Assembly (NCBI GenBank): GCA_027039745.1
Contig: JALUMP010000073.1
Span: forward strand, 1-9,696
Source: Candidatus Parcubacteria bacterium
GTDB lineage: Bacteria; Patescibacteriota; Minisyncoccia; Phycocordibacterales; GCA-2747955
Direction of reading: 5' to 3'
Length of the DNA stretch: 9,696 nt
Below are positions 1-7,356 of this stretch, piece after piece. Made by a program: the position numbers and the translations under genes. The notes under the pieces are model-generated. The model ran no database searches. It was not told where the DNA came from and saw only the letters and a program-made list of their open reading frames with translations. The first letter of the stretch is position 1; each line of letters opens with the position of its first letter.

Positions 1-40
1 TTTTAATATTATTAAGTTACTTAATTATATTAAAAAACAA

Positions 41-71
41 TTAAAAAACAAGCTTCGAGGTAAAGCTTGTT
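41..71 (-). terminator. Rho-independent terminator after the FecR/Fn3-like gene
   Basis: A 9-bp perfect stem (47-55 paired with 63-71, AACAAGCTT/AAGCTTGTT) encloses a 7-base loop. Read on the minus strand it is followed at once by a T-run (46-43) and then a second T-rich stretch. It begins 22 bases past the TAA stop of the upstream minus-strand gene, which is the normal place for an intrinsic terminator. Bases 1-40 are AT-rich and hold nothing I can identify. Confidence 0.8.
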
Positions 72-92
72 AATTATTTTTTAATAGAGAAA

Positions 93-371
93 TTAAAACT
101 GATATGTTACATCGTTGCTATAATCTCCACACACACCTCCTCCTTGATATGCACATACTCTAAAATGATATGTTTGTCCTTCTTCAAATTCAGAAATTGG
201 TCATTCTGTAACTTTTGTCTCAGGAGAAGATAAATATCTGTATGTATTTCCTGGATAAACAGGGTTTTTGTCTTTTGAATACACGGCTTTAAAACCATGT
301 GATGTATCTCCAGTAGCAGATCAGGTTAGCTTTATTTGTTCTCCATCTTTTGAAACACTTAAGGATAAATC
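93..371 (-). repeat. Fn3-like protein repeat 3 (coding)
   Basis: Third copy of a domain of about 92 residues in the FecR protein (residues 494-585). It aligns with the copies at 399-677 and 717-989. Both core aromatic positions are TGA codons (321-323 and 201-203), where the first copy has TGG. It keeps the NPVYPG and FRVC.Y.GG..CG.YSN signatures. The similarity is divergent at DNA level, consistent with old domain duplication. Confidence 0.85.
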
Positions 372-1850
372 AGCACCCTCATTATCATCATTGTTATCTC
401 CAGAAAAAGTAAACGAAACATTATTACTATATACTCCACATCTGCCACCTAAATACTGACAAACTCTGAAATAATATTTTTGTCCTTTTTCGTAACCACC
501 TTGTCATTTATAATTTTTCTTATTTTTATCAGAAAAATATTTATAATCATCTCCAGGGTAAACTGGGTTTTTTGAAGTTGACCTCACAAGCTTAAATCCT
601 TTTGAGCTTACACCGTCGACTTTTCAAGATAAATCAGCATAATCACTACCAGCTTGTCCAGAAAGCACAATAGAAGTAACTTCGCCATTATTATCATCGT
701 TTTCATCAGAAGACGCAGAAGTTTTTATATAAACATTTCTACTATATAAACCACATTTTCCACCAAGATATTGGCATACTCGGAAATAATATCCTTTACC
801 ATCTTTTATATCCCATTGATATGAACGTTGCGAACTATCTGAAATATATTTATAATCATCTCCAGGATAAACAGGGTTTTTACCCGTTGATTTAACTATT
901 TTAAATCCTTTTGGTGATTCTACATTTTTTAATGCCCAAGTAAGTTTAACCCCATCGTTGGTTTTTTGAGCCCAAAAGCTAATTTTTGGAGTTACGACTT
1001 CTTTTTTTTCTATCTTTCCTGCCTCGTCTTTCTCTATGGTTTTTTTATTGTCATCATTAGAACCTGTTCTGTGATCAGGATCTAAACCATAATAAGGAAG
1101 ATCTTTTAAAGTATTACCCCCTTTCTTTTCTCCTTCTTTTTTCTTTTCCTCATCCTTACGTTCTTTATTTTTTTTAATATTTCATGCAAGAAAATCTTTC
1201 TTTTTATCTACTTCTAAAATAGTTTTTTTCTCTATTTTTTTATCTTTTTTAATTTCAACCTTTTTGCCAGATTCTACTTTATGTAAAACTTTACCGTCAT
1301 TGTTTTGCACTTCTACTTCAGATTCCAATACCATTACTTTTGCAGAAGCATTTGTTTCTTTTTCAACCGAAAACTCTGTCCCCAAAGCGACAATCTTAAA
1401 TTCTCCAGATTTTACAGAATATTTTCTAGTATCTGATTTTGAAACTCTATTAAATACTGTTCCTTTACTCAAAGCCACTTCAATTTTATCTTTTGAAGAT
1501 GAGTTAATTTTTGTTTCTGTATTTTCATCTAATCTTAAAATACTACCATCTTCAAAAGTTACGATAGCTCTTGAGTCGTTTAATGTTCTAATACCATCGC
1601 CATCTTCTACAAAATCTCCTTTATTAATACTTTTTCAACCAAAACTGCCAGTTTGTTTTTCTACTTCTCCTTCTATATATTCAACTTGACCCCCATATCC
1701 TTTTTCTGTTAGTAATTTTGTGGTTTTTTCTTTAGTTATTAATTCTTGGTTTTTTAATTTTCCACTTAAGAAATAAAGACCAAAACCGCTAAGTCCTATC
1801 AACAACAATATCAATCCAAAATTGATAACATTTCAATTAATATTTTTCAT
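93..1850 (-). CDS. Membrane-anchored FecR-domain protein with three C-terminal fibronectin-III-like repeats (UGA=Trp)
   Basis: This 585-residue protein is continuous only if its seven in-frame TGA codons (residues 6, 72, 223, 409, 449, 510, 550) are read through. Residues 8-28 form one hydrophobic segment, so the rest probably lies outside the membrane. Residues about 58-205 are a FecR domain: Trp72 is followed by GDFVEDGDGIRTLNDSRAIV and DGSILRLDENT, then a second half with GTEFSVE. A low-complexity K/E/D linker follows (about 206-285). Residues 288-378, 392-484 and 494-585 are three homologous repeats sharing a GFK..vxS..KNPVYPG core and a YYFRVCQYLGGKCG-like end with two Cys that may pair. 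The role is not known; FecR here is not next to a sigma factor or TonB receptor, so a surface or adhesion role is more likely than iron sensing. The ATG is preceded by an extended -10 with no Shine-Dalgarno. Stop is TAA. Confidence 0.93.
399..677 (-). repeat. Fn3-like protein repeat 2 (coding)
   Basis: Second copy (residues about 392-484). It has TGA at 624-626 and 504-506 in the two columns that are TGG in copy 1. It is the copy most similar to copy 1, sharing the KNPVYPGDDYKY stretch and the FRVCQYLGG.CG.YS stretch exactly or nearly so. An acidic D/N-rich linker separates it from the other copies. Confidence 0.85.
717..989 (-). repeat. Fn3-like protein repeat 1 (coding)
   Basis: First copy (residues about 288-378). 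Both aligned aromatic columns use the standard Trp codon TGG, at 936-938 (residue 305) and 813-815 (residue 346); one more TGG is at 972-974. This copy is the internal reference that fixes the meaning of TGA in the other two. The Trp in the KLTW motif matches the core B-strand Trp typical of fibronectin type III folds. Confidence 0.85.
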
Positions 1851-1858
1851 ATATACTT

Positions 1859-1867
1859 ATAATACCA
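1859..1867 (-). promoter_or_regulatory. Extended -10 promoter of the FecR-domain gene
   Basis: On the minus strand this reads TGgTATTAT and ends 8 bases before the ATG at 1850. Transcription would start at or next to the start codon, giving a leaderless mRNA. No clear -35 is visible, and the upstream 17 bases are the T-rich end of the neighbouring terminator. Confidence 0.55.
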
Positions 1868-1880
1868 GTTATTAAAAATA

Positions 1881-1902
1881 AAAAAACACCAAGTGTTTTT
1901 TT
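1881..1902 (-). terminator. Rho-independent terminator of the pentapeptide-repeat gene
   Basis: CAC/GTG and flanking A/T pairs form a 9-bp stem (1881-1889 with 1893-1901) around a 3-base loop. On the minus strand the stem ends in a long T-run. It overlaps the TAA stop at 1901-1903, so the stop codon is the first part of the hairpin. Confidence 0.75.
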
Positions 1903-3394
1903 ATCTTCTTAATTTTCTTCTTATAGCAATTGCCAAATTAAGCCAAAGAATGTAGAATCAAATAATTTCTAAATATACAAAAATATTTTGCCAAGCTTTC
2001 AAATGTAATGCTGAAATTGGAGTTGTATTATTTCCAAAAACTGGCAAAAAGTATGAAATATTTTGAGCAAGAATTTTATCAAGAGGAACTATCGGTGCGA
2101 AAAACTTTAAAACCATAACCCCAACTACAATAGATATCAGCATCATATACAAAACTCTAGGAACACACTCTCCGAAACCAGAAACTATTTTATAAAAAGA
2201 CAACATTTGTCTATATCACCATTGTTCCTTATTTATTTTAAGTAAATTCATTTTTGCATTCATCTCACTTCTATAAAAAGAAGAGGCTGCTTGTCAATCA
2301 TGTGAATCCTCTAAAGATTTTTTTAATTGTCTATAAGAATCCTCTAAAATAGCCCATGATTTTTCACTATTATATCTTTTTATTCTAAAAGCTATTACTG
2401 GATGCTCTTTGTCCTTGGAAGAAATACACTTTTTACAAAAAATTGAACCATTATCAACTAAACTACTTTTATTATCAACTTCTTGCAAAAACTTTTTCAT
2501 ATCTGTAAAATTTTTTGCTTGAAATTGTGTAACTACAAAATATGTTTCAGATTCTTCTAAATTATTTTCATTTATAAATTTTAATTTATCAGAAATATTT
2601 ACATCAACAAATTTTTCACTATATGGTAATAAAACTGTATTGATTAAATTTTGATGCAACTCTCTAAAATCATCAGCAACCAGAATCTCGATAGTTTTAG
2701 CCACCTCTGGATAAAACACAGCTCTATTCTGAATAGATAGAAAAGAACAATTTTTAAATGTTATATTTTCAATAAATGAATGTTTGAAAATTGTTTTTGA
2801 TAAATCAACATCATTAAAAATAGCTTTTTTAGGAAAAAAAATATTTCTAAAAATAAACGATGGGGCTTCAATTGTGCTTGATTTAGGATAAAAAGCTTTG
2901 TTGATAGAAAGAAAAGAAGTAAAAAAACCTTCTGGAAAATGCGAATAAGAAAAGTCGATTTTTTTATAGAAAAAAGTTTTATGAAAAAAAACATTTTTTA
3001 GAAATCTGACTTTTTTAAAATAAGCATTTTCAAAAAATATTGCTTTTGAAAAGTCGACATCAGAATTAAAATGAGCCAAACCAAAATTTGCCCTTGATTC
3101 AAACACAACTTTCCTTGCAAAAAATCTTTTTTCAAAAGTAGCATTATAAAAATTACAATCTTTTTTAAAGACAGTATGGTTAAGCACAACCTGACCTAAA
3201 AAATTTATTTTAGAAAAACTAACATCTTCGTTAAAAATAGAATTATTAAATTTAATATCGAAATCTATTTTTTTGTATTTGTTTAAACTTAAAGAAAAAT
3301 TAAAAACTAAATTTTGAAAATTTCCATCTCTCCTTTTCAATTGAGCAAAAAATTGTTTTTTTGTGATTTCTCTTCGTTGTTTTCTATATACCAT
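1901..3394 (-). CDS. Pentapeptide-repeat protein with C-terminal transmembrane (channel-like) domain (UGA=Trp)
   Basis: This 497-residue protein has three in-frame TGA codons (residues 367, 393, 479) and four TGG. Residues about 25-235 show degenerate pentapeptide repeats, with F at every fifth position (for example ANFGLAHFNSDVDFSKAIF), which should fold as a right-handed quadrilateral beta-helix. A variable middle follows, then a segment matching a common bacterial arrangement in this family (W-QAASSFYRSEM, then YKIVSGFGECVPRVL), a hydrophobic segment near 415-435, and a C-terminal one near 473-490 ending IAIRRKLRR. With TGA as stop the last 131 residues, holding both membrane segments, would be lost. 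In related proteins the C-terminus resembles a two-TM ion channel; transport activity is not shown. The ATG at 3394 is preferred over an upstream TTG (3409) because a -10 element sits just before it. TAA stop. Confidence 0.9.
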
Positions 3395-3400
3395 ATTTAT

Positions 3401-3408
3401 ATAATACA
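3401..3408 (-). promoter_or_regulatory. -10 promoter of the pentapeptide-repeat gene
   Basis: The minus strand reads TGTATTAT, that is TATTAT with an abutting TG, and ends 6 bases before the ATG at 3394. The TG lacks the usual one-base spacer, so this is a weaker copy of the motif seen before six other genes. It supports the ATG start and a leaderless transcript. Confidence 0.45.
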
Positions 3409-3427
3409 ATAAATATAAAAAAGACGC

Positions 3428-3469
3428 AAGATTTTATTTACTATATATTTTTTAAAACTTCAAAATCTT
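3428..3469 (-). terminator. Possible weak terminator of the NT5C-like gene
   Basis: An 8-bp inverted repeat (3428-3435 and 3462-3469, AAGATTTT/AAAATCTT) has a long loop of 26 bases and is followed on the minus strand by GCGTC and six T. It overlaps the stop codon at 3468-3470. The loop is long and the stem AT-rich, so this is only a candidate. Confidence 0.3.
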
Positions 3470-3914
3470 ATTTTTTTTCAATAAGATATTTTTTAACTAC
3501 TTTCCAATTAGGAAACTTTTTTGTCCCAAACTGTATATGTTCTCCCTCAAATTCTGCAGCACCATTTTTTAATCTATCATCAACCAGAAAATCACCTTTA
3601 TTTAAATTTTTATGATGCGATAAAATCAACCTTTTGTAAGCTTTTTTTCCAAGATATTTTTTTACTCACCCAATTTTATCTCTACAAGATGTATCGTTGC
3701 CCCATGGGGCCGCTGATAAAATATATACATCAAAATATTCATTTAGTTCATCAAAGGCTTCAATTGCCCCTTCTATTGGTTTCATGGTGCTAAAAATATG
3801 TGGAATATAACAAACTCGTTTATATTTTCTTTTTTCATTATCAGAAACTTTGTCGGCTCTAGATTGAAAATCAACCAAAACTCCATCCATGTCTAAATAT
3901 AATATCTTTTTCAT
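3468..3914 (-). CDS. NT5C-like 5'(3')-deoxyribonucleotidase, HAD superfamily (UGA=Trp)
   Basis: This 148-residue protein, a typical length for the family, belongs to the cytosolic 5'-nucleotidase type C group that dephosphorylates (deoxy)nucleoside monophosphates. Visible HAD motifs are motif I LDMDGVLVDF (nucleophile Asp8, acid/base Asp10), motif II LSAAPW (Ser67), motif III Lys102 in LILSHHK, and motif IV GDFLVDDR (Asp112, Asp113). The end, GEHIQFG..FPNW, is also typical of the group. One TGA at 3666-3668 (residue 83) lies in DKIG-W-VKKYLG, where family members usually have Trp (K.eWv.k.lG). Stopping there would delete motifs III and IV. TGG is also used (residues 71 and 137). The likely role is nucleotide pool control or salvage. 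It has its own promoter and stands downstream of the cupin terminator. Confidence 0.93.
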
Positions 3915-3920
3915 ATTTTT

Positions 3921-3929
3921 AGTATAACA
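3921..3929 (-). promoter_or_regulatory. Extended -10 promoter of the NT5C-like gene
   Basis: The minus strand reads TGtTATACT, followed by AAAAAT and then the ATG at 3914 (6-base gap). A possible -35, TTTTCA, lies 17 bases upstream of TATACT. This is the clearest promoter in the window and predicts a leaderless mRNA. Confidence 0.65.
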
Positions 3930-3944
3930 TGTAAAATATATACT

Positions 3945-3986
3945 GAAAAAAGCAGAAAAATCCTAAAAGGATTTTTCTGCTTTTTT
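3945..3986 (-). terminator. Strong Rho-independent terminator after the cupin gene
   Basis: A perfect 14-bp stem (3951-3964 with 3968-3981) has a 3-base loop and is flanked by A- and T-runs on both sides, so it would work in either direction. It lies 17 bases past the cupin stop and just upstream of the NT5C-like promoter. It closes the helicase/GIY-YIG/cupin operon and insulates the next gene. Confidence 0.88.
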
Positions 3987-4002
3987 CCCATATCATTCTA
4001 TT

Positions 4003-4386
4003 TTAACTGTGATGTTCTTCTTCGTATTTATCTGCTTCTGCTTTGTCTATATGTATAGTTCCGGCTGGGTGTTCTGGAGGAGTATAAATAGTATAAAGTT
4101 TTAATACTTCTGATTTTGAAGTGTTAATAATATTATGCTCAACTCCCGCAGGAATTACAATAGCAAAATCATCTTCTACCTTTGTTTCCTCGCCATCCAT
4201 TACCACAAGAGCCTCCCCTTGTTCTATTCTGATAAATTGATCATGTTCTGGATGTATTTCCATTCCAATATCATCTCCAACTTGAACCGCCATAACCACA
4301 AGTTGTGATTTATCTGTAGTATTTAGAACCTTTCTAAAATTTTCATTTTCTAATGTTTCTTTTTCTATATTTCCTATATATTTCAT
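4003..4386 (-). CDS. Single-domain cupin protein
   Basis: This 127-residue protein is one beta-barrel cupin domain with no TGA, TGG or other irregularity. Motif 1 is the GMEIHPEHDQFIRIEQGE stretch, with His45, His48 and Glu55 as candidate metal ligands. Motif 2 is VIPAGVEHNIINTS, with His84. The C-terminal part (LKLYTIYTPPEHPAGTIH) is typical of a widespread bacterial cupin_2 family. Its substrate is unknown; such proteins range from sugar and mannose-phosphate isomerase-like enzymes to oxygenases and simple binding proteins. The ATG lies 11 bases after the GIY-YIG stop, so it is probably the last gene of the helicase operon, though an AT-rich -10-like sequence (AATACT, 6 bases before TATAATATG-type context) could also start it independently. 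Stop is TAA. Confidence 0.92.
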   Translation of the reverse strand: MKYIGNIEKETLENENFRKVLNTTDKSQLVVMAVQVGDDIGMEIHPEHDQFIRIEQGEALVVMDGEETKVEDDFAIVIPAGVEHNIINTSKSEVLKLYTIYTPPEHPAGTIHIDKAEADKYEEEHHS

Positions 4387-4397
4387 ATTATAAGTAT

Positions 4398-4640
4398 TTA
4401 TTTAATTAATTGTTCTTTTTGATTTTTGTGTAATTTTTTTATTTCAGATTCTCTCTTACTTGCTTCAGAACGATTTTTATATTCTTCCATATAAACAAGC
4501 TCTACTGGTTGCCTCATCTTTGTATATTTAGCGCCTTTTTTCTCTCCGTTGTGCTCTTCTATACGTCTCCTTATATCTGTAGTTATGCCTGTATACAAAG
4601 TATTATCCTTACACCTTACAATATACACAAAATATTTCAT
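4398..4640 (-). CDS. Small GIY-YIG endonuclease-domain protein (YhbQ/UvrC-like N-terminal family)
   Basis: This 80-residue protein is a complete stand-alone GIY-YIG domain. It starts MKYFVYIVRC; the two signature elements are VYI (residues 5-7) and YTGIT (residues 16-20), followed by the conserved Arg in DIRRRIEEHN and KGAKYTK. Glu59 in the RSEASKRESEIKKL helix is the usual metal-binding position. Proteins of this size are common in bacteria and are assigned nuclease folds with unclear substrates. The ATG lies one base after the helicase TAA, which implies translational coupling. The same frame stays open upstream to 4802 through the helicase tail, but the first residues of the family begin at this ATG, so the longer version is unlikely. 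TAA stop, no TGA. Confidence 0.93.
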   Translation of the reverse strand: MKYFVYIVRCKDNTLYTGITTDIRRRIEEHNGEKKGAKYTKMRQPVELVYMEEYKNRSEASKRESEIKKLHKNQKEQLIK

Positions 4641-4641
4641 T

Positions 4642-6129
4642 TTACTTTTTTTTACCTTTAAAAGAATTTCTCCTTTGATACCCCCCCTGTCTTTTTGAAG
4701 AAGAAAATTTTCTATTCCTATTTCCTCCTCTATTTCCCCCTCTTCCCCATCTCCTATTTCCACCTCTTCTTTTTGGTGCAGATCTTCTTTCTTGATCTTC
4801 AAAAATAACTTCGTAACTATCTTCTTTTAATTTTCCTTTGCAAAAATTTTGTATCAATGCCGCAACAACTACAGCTGGTTCTGATTCTTCCAACAACTGC
4901 TTAACTAAAGTATTTAAATAATTGGTATTTTCGTTATCAATAATATGTTCTATTTTTCTTAAAAGCTTTTGTTTTTTCTTTTCAATTACATCTTCTCCAG
5001 TAGGCAGATTTTCTTTTTTTATTTTTACTTGTAATTTTTTTTCAAAAAAATGTAAAGTTCCCGCCTCTGAACCATTTATTAAACTAATGGCTGTTCCTGT
5101 TTTTCCAGCTCTTGCGGTTCGTCCTATACGATGAGTATAGGGTTCATAACTTTCAGGTAAATGATAGTTAACTACAAAATCTAAATCTTCAATATCTATA
5201 CCTCTTGCTGCAACATCTGTTGCTACTAAGATTTCTGTTTCTCTTTCTCTAAAACGTTTTAGAATATTTTCTCTCTTCCCTTGATCTATATCCCCATGGA
5301 TGGCTTCTGCATTTATACCTCTATCTGTAAGTTTTTTTGCTACCAAATCTGTATGGGATTTTGTTCTACAAAAAACAATAGAATAAAAATGTCCCTCATT
5401 TTCTATAATTCTACACAAAGCTTCAAACTTATCTGCATCTTTAACACAATAATATTTTTGAGAAATATTTGAGTTAGTCATCTCTGTAGCTTTTACTTTA
5501 ACCATATCATAATCTCTCATATAGTTTGAAACTATATTTAAAATACTTTTTGGCATAGTAGCAGAAAACAATAAAACTCTTCTATCACTTGGAGTCATTG
5601 ATAAAATGTCTTCTATCTCCTGCCTAAAACCAAAATTCAACATTTCATCTGCCTCATCTAAAACAAAATATCTAACATCATCTAACTTTAATTTTTTTGT
5701 TCTAATATGATGTTGCATTCTTCCTGGAGTTCCAACTACAATATTCGGATTATTTGCAAGAGCTTCTATTTCTTTTTTCATAGAACTACCACCATAAACC
5801 ACCATTGTCGTTGGAGAATTTTTTTCATTTGAAAAAGAAATAATTTCTTTTTCGGCTTGAATAGCTAATTCTCTAGTTGGCACTAAAATAATAGCCTGTG
5901 TTTTTTTAATTTTAGAATCTAAAAGCTCTAAAAGTGGTAAACCAAAAGCTGCAGTTTTACCTGTTCCTGTTTGTGATTGCCCTATGATATCTTTTTTACC
6001 TTTTAATAATAGTGGTATTATACCTGCTTGGATCTCGCTAGGTTTTTTAAAACCTTTTTCTTCTACTGCTTTTAAGCTTTCTTGAGAAAGTCCTAAATCT
6101 GCAAAAACTACATCTTTTTTGTCTGTCAT
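4642..6129 (-). CDS. DEAD-box ATP-dependent RNA helicase with Arg/Gly-rich tail (DeaD/CshA-like)
   Basis: This 495-residue protein has all DEAD-box motifs in order: Q motif (FADLGL..GFKKPSEIQ), motif I GQSQTGTGKT (residues 50-59), Ia PTRELAIQ, Ib TPGR, II DEAD, III SAT, IV IVFCRT, V ATDVAARGIDI and VI HRIGRTARAG. The two RecA-like domains fill about residues 1-370. A helical region follows, then a basic tail rich in R, G and N (about residue 445 to the end) that should bind RNA without sequence preference. Related proteins unwind RNA in ribosome assembly, cold adaptation and decay. It has no TGA codon and one TGG, in the tail. The tail contains a G7 run on the coding strand (4681-4687). It is the first gene of a tight operon with the GIY-YIG and cupin genes. 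TAA stop. Confidence 0.96.
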   Translation of the reverse strand: MTDKKDVVFADLGLSQESLKAVEEKGFKKPSEIQAGIIPLLLKGKKDIIGQSQTGTGKTAAFGLPLLELLDSKIKKTQAIILVPTRELAIQAEKEIISFSNEKNSPTTMVVYGGSSMKKEIEALANNPNIVVGTPGRMQHHIRTKKLKLDDVRYFVLDEADEMLNFGFRQEIEDILSMTPSDRRVLLFSATMPKSILNIVSNYMRDYDMVKVKATEMTNSNISQKYYCVKDADKFEALCRIIENEGHFYSIVFCRTKSHTDLVAKKLTDRGINAEAIHGDIDQGKRENILKRFRERETEILVATDVAARGIDIEDLDFVVNYHLPESYEPYTHRIGRTARAGKTGTAISLINGSEAGTLHFFEKKLQVKIKKENLPTGEDVIEKKKQKLLRKIEHIIDNENTNYLNTLVKQLLEESEPAVVVAALIQNFCKGKLKEDSYEVIFEDQERRSAPKRRGGNRRWGRGGNRGGNRNRKFSSSKRQGGYQRRNSFKGKKK

Positions 6130-6336
6130 TTAATATTTATATTATTTTATATAATTCTTCTCTACTGGATTCATCTAACTTTTTTTAAAAAGTAATATAT
6201 TACTTCACATTTCTCACAAAAATTGACCTTTTTTAAAAAAGACAATGATAAAAAGTTGCTTTATCTTAAAATTATTAGCTAAATCTACTGGTATATTACC
6301 ACAAAAATCAAAAAAAAGAACCTAATTTAAATAAAA
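6130..6336 (-). promoter_or_regulatory. 207-base intergenic region upstream of the helicase, with palindromes
   Basis: No gene is visible in any frame even with TGA read as Trp. It holds a perfect 16-bp palindrome (6190-6205, AAGTAATATATTACTT) and two T/A-type elements of the form C-T(6-7)-A(5-6)-G at 6179-6192 and 6228-6241, 49 bases apart. A possible -10 (TATAAA, minus strand 6141-6136) lies 6 bases before the helicase ATG, as in other genes here, but lacks the TG extension. The palindrome could be an operator or an mRNA hairpin; at this AT content simple palindromes also arise by chance. Confidence 0.35.
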
Positions 6337-6612
6337 TTATTCAAATCGTTGATCGTATGTCTCTGTTTTACAAGAACCAAAACATCCTTCTTCGCATGTT
6401 CTTATGCTATATTCGTCTTTACACTCAACCTCACAACCAAGAAACTCTCCTTTAAGCTGTGTGCTGCAAAAATCTTCTGAAATACCTTTACAAATTCCAT
6501 TTTGATAATCAAAAGACCCAGCGTGAGTCATACAAGTTAAAGAACTTTTTACCTCAGGAAAAAATAAAAACAAAGCTACAATAATAACGGCCATTCATAT
6601 AACAAATTTCAT
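6337..6612 (-). CDS. Small secreted or anchored cysteine-rich protein (UGA=Trp)
   Basis: This 91-residue protein starts MKFVIW-MAVIIVALFLFFP, where the sixth codon is TGA (6595-6597). The first 19 residues form a signal-peptide-like or signal-anchor segment. The remaining 70 or so residues contain eight cysteines (including LTC, GIC, DFC, LGC, VEC, RTC, EGC, GSC), an even number that suggests four disulfides outside the cytoplasm. I do not recognise the family; the short repeated C-x3-C and C-x(3-4)-C spacing recalls small secreted disulfide-rich domains but gives no function. An ATG at 6594 would avoid the TGA, but the extended -10 lies exactly upstream of 6612, and the longer start adds a Lys before the hydrophobic core, so 6612 is preferred. 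TAA stop. It is isolated, with no operon partner. Confidence 0.8.
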
Positions 6613-6620
6613 ATATTAAA

Positions 6621-6629
6621 ATATTATCA
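6621..6629 (-). promoter_or_regulatory. Extended -10 promoter of the Cys-rich gene
   Basis: The minus strand reads TGaTAATAT, with 8 bases to the ATG at 6612. This spacing matches the FecR and GerMN genes and decides the choice of start codon upstream of the TGA at 6595-6597. No Shine-Dalgarno is present. Confidence 0.55.
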
Positions 6630-6648
6630 TTTTAATCAACTAAGTCAA

Positions 6649-6681
6649 AAGCAGGATTTTGGCTTCGCCAAAATCCTGCTT
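6649..6681 (-). terminator. Hairpin terminator after the GerMN gene
   Basis: A perfect 15-bp stem (6649-6663 with 6667-6681) closes on a 3-base loop, with a GGC/GCC top. It starts 31 bases past the GerMN stop at 6713. The T-run after it on the minus strand is short (about four T), so termination may be less efficient than at 3945-3986, but the stem is the most stable of the four. Confidence 0.75.
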
Positions 6682-6712
6682 CATATTTTTTATCCCAAAA
6701 AAAATATATTAA

Positions 6713-7348
6713 TTATTTTTCTTTTATTCAAGCATTTTCTGAAGCGTTGCAAGGCCCCCCTCTCATATCATCTACACATCAATCAAAAATTTTTCCATCT
6801 TGTAAAACTTTAATACTCTTAACACTTGGGTATTGAAAAGCGGCAGCTTCTATTTCTCGTTTAAAATATAAACTACTCATATCACCAAAACCATGTCATT
6901 GCCCTTTTAACCGGACGATAGCTTGACCTTTACTATCTATAGAAACAAAACTAAATGATAAACCATTTCATTTTTTATCTTTATATTCACTTCGTAAGTC
7001 AAAAAGTTTTTTATATGTAGCGTTTAGAACTTGAGGTGATTTTTCAACTTCATATTGACTATATTCAATAACAAAATCATTTTCAGTAAATTTTAATTCC
7101 GGAATTTTAACAGACATCAAAGATTTTACCCTATTGGGAGATTGCTGAACAACATGAGTAAACTCGTAAGTAGATTTATTTTCATCACCATTATCTTGCA
7201 CAGCTGTTGTATCTTCACTTTTTATTTTATTACCATCTACAGTATGCTCAGGTAAATTAGCTAAAAAATCAAACTTAAAAATCCCAGCCAATGCTATAAA
7301 AGCCACAATAGAAACCAAACCAACAATAATATATTTAAAAATATTCAT
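6713..7348 (-). CDS. Membrane-anchored GerMN-domain protein (UGA=Trp)
   Basis: This 211-residue protein has one N-terminal membrane segment (residues about 5-27), a polar D/K/E-rich linker (31-65) and a C-terminal GerMN (sporulation/germination) domain from about residue 78 to 211. Typical features are the central KKWNGLSF, GQAIVRLKGQW, the helix IEAAAFQYPSVKSIKVLQDGK and the FDWCVDD end with a second Cys at 200 that could pair with Cys191. Four codons are TGA (residues 127, 151, 190, 207) and none is TGG. With TGA as stop, the protein would lose residues 127-211, the core of its domain. GerMN domains in non-sporulating bacteria are found in envelope lipoproteins and surface proteins; their ligand is unknown. 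The ATG at 7348 is preferred over one at 7393 because a -10 lies just before it and it begins the hydrophobic segment cleanly. It is divergent from the plus-strand gene at 7401. Confidence 0.87.
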
Positions 7349-7356
7349 ATACTTAA

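Noticed and set aside
321..626. UGA as selenocysteine or cysteine
   Set aside because: About 30 UGA codons in unrelated proteins and no SECIS-like hairpin following them. Cys is encoded normally by TGT and TGC in the same proteins, and the aligned residues are Trp.
240..880. Direct DNA repeats (CTCCAGG.TAAAC.GGGTTTTT) suggesting a CRISPR array or tandem repeat
   Set aside because: The repeated segments are about 300 bases apart, divergent, and in frame. They encode the NPVYPGD motif of the protein repeats.
1264..1689. Long plus-strand open frame of 141 codons opposite the FecR gene
   Set aside because: It is the antisense shadow of a well-supported domain and has no promoter of the kind seen before real genes here. 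The same applies to plus-strand frames at 8059-8391, 9049-9288 and 9239-9520.
4398..4802. A 134-residue GIY-YIG protein starting at 4802
   Set aside because: The extra N-terminal part is the helicase tail read in another frame. It is low-complexity, and the GIY-YIG family begins at the ATG at 4640.
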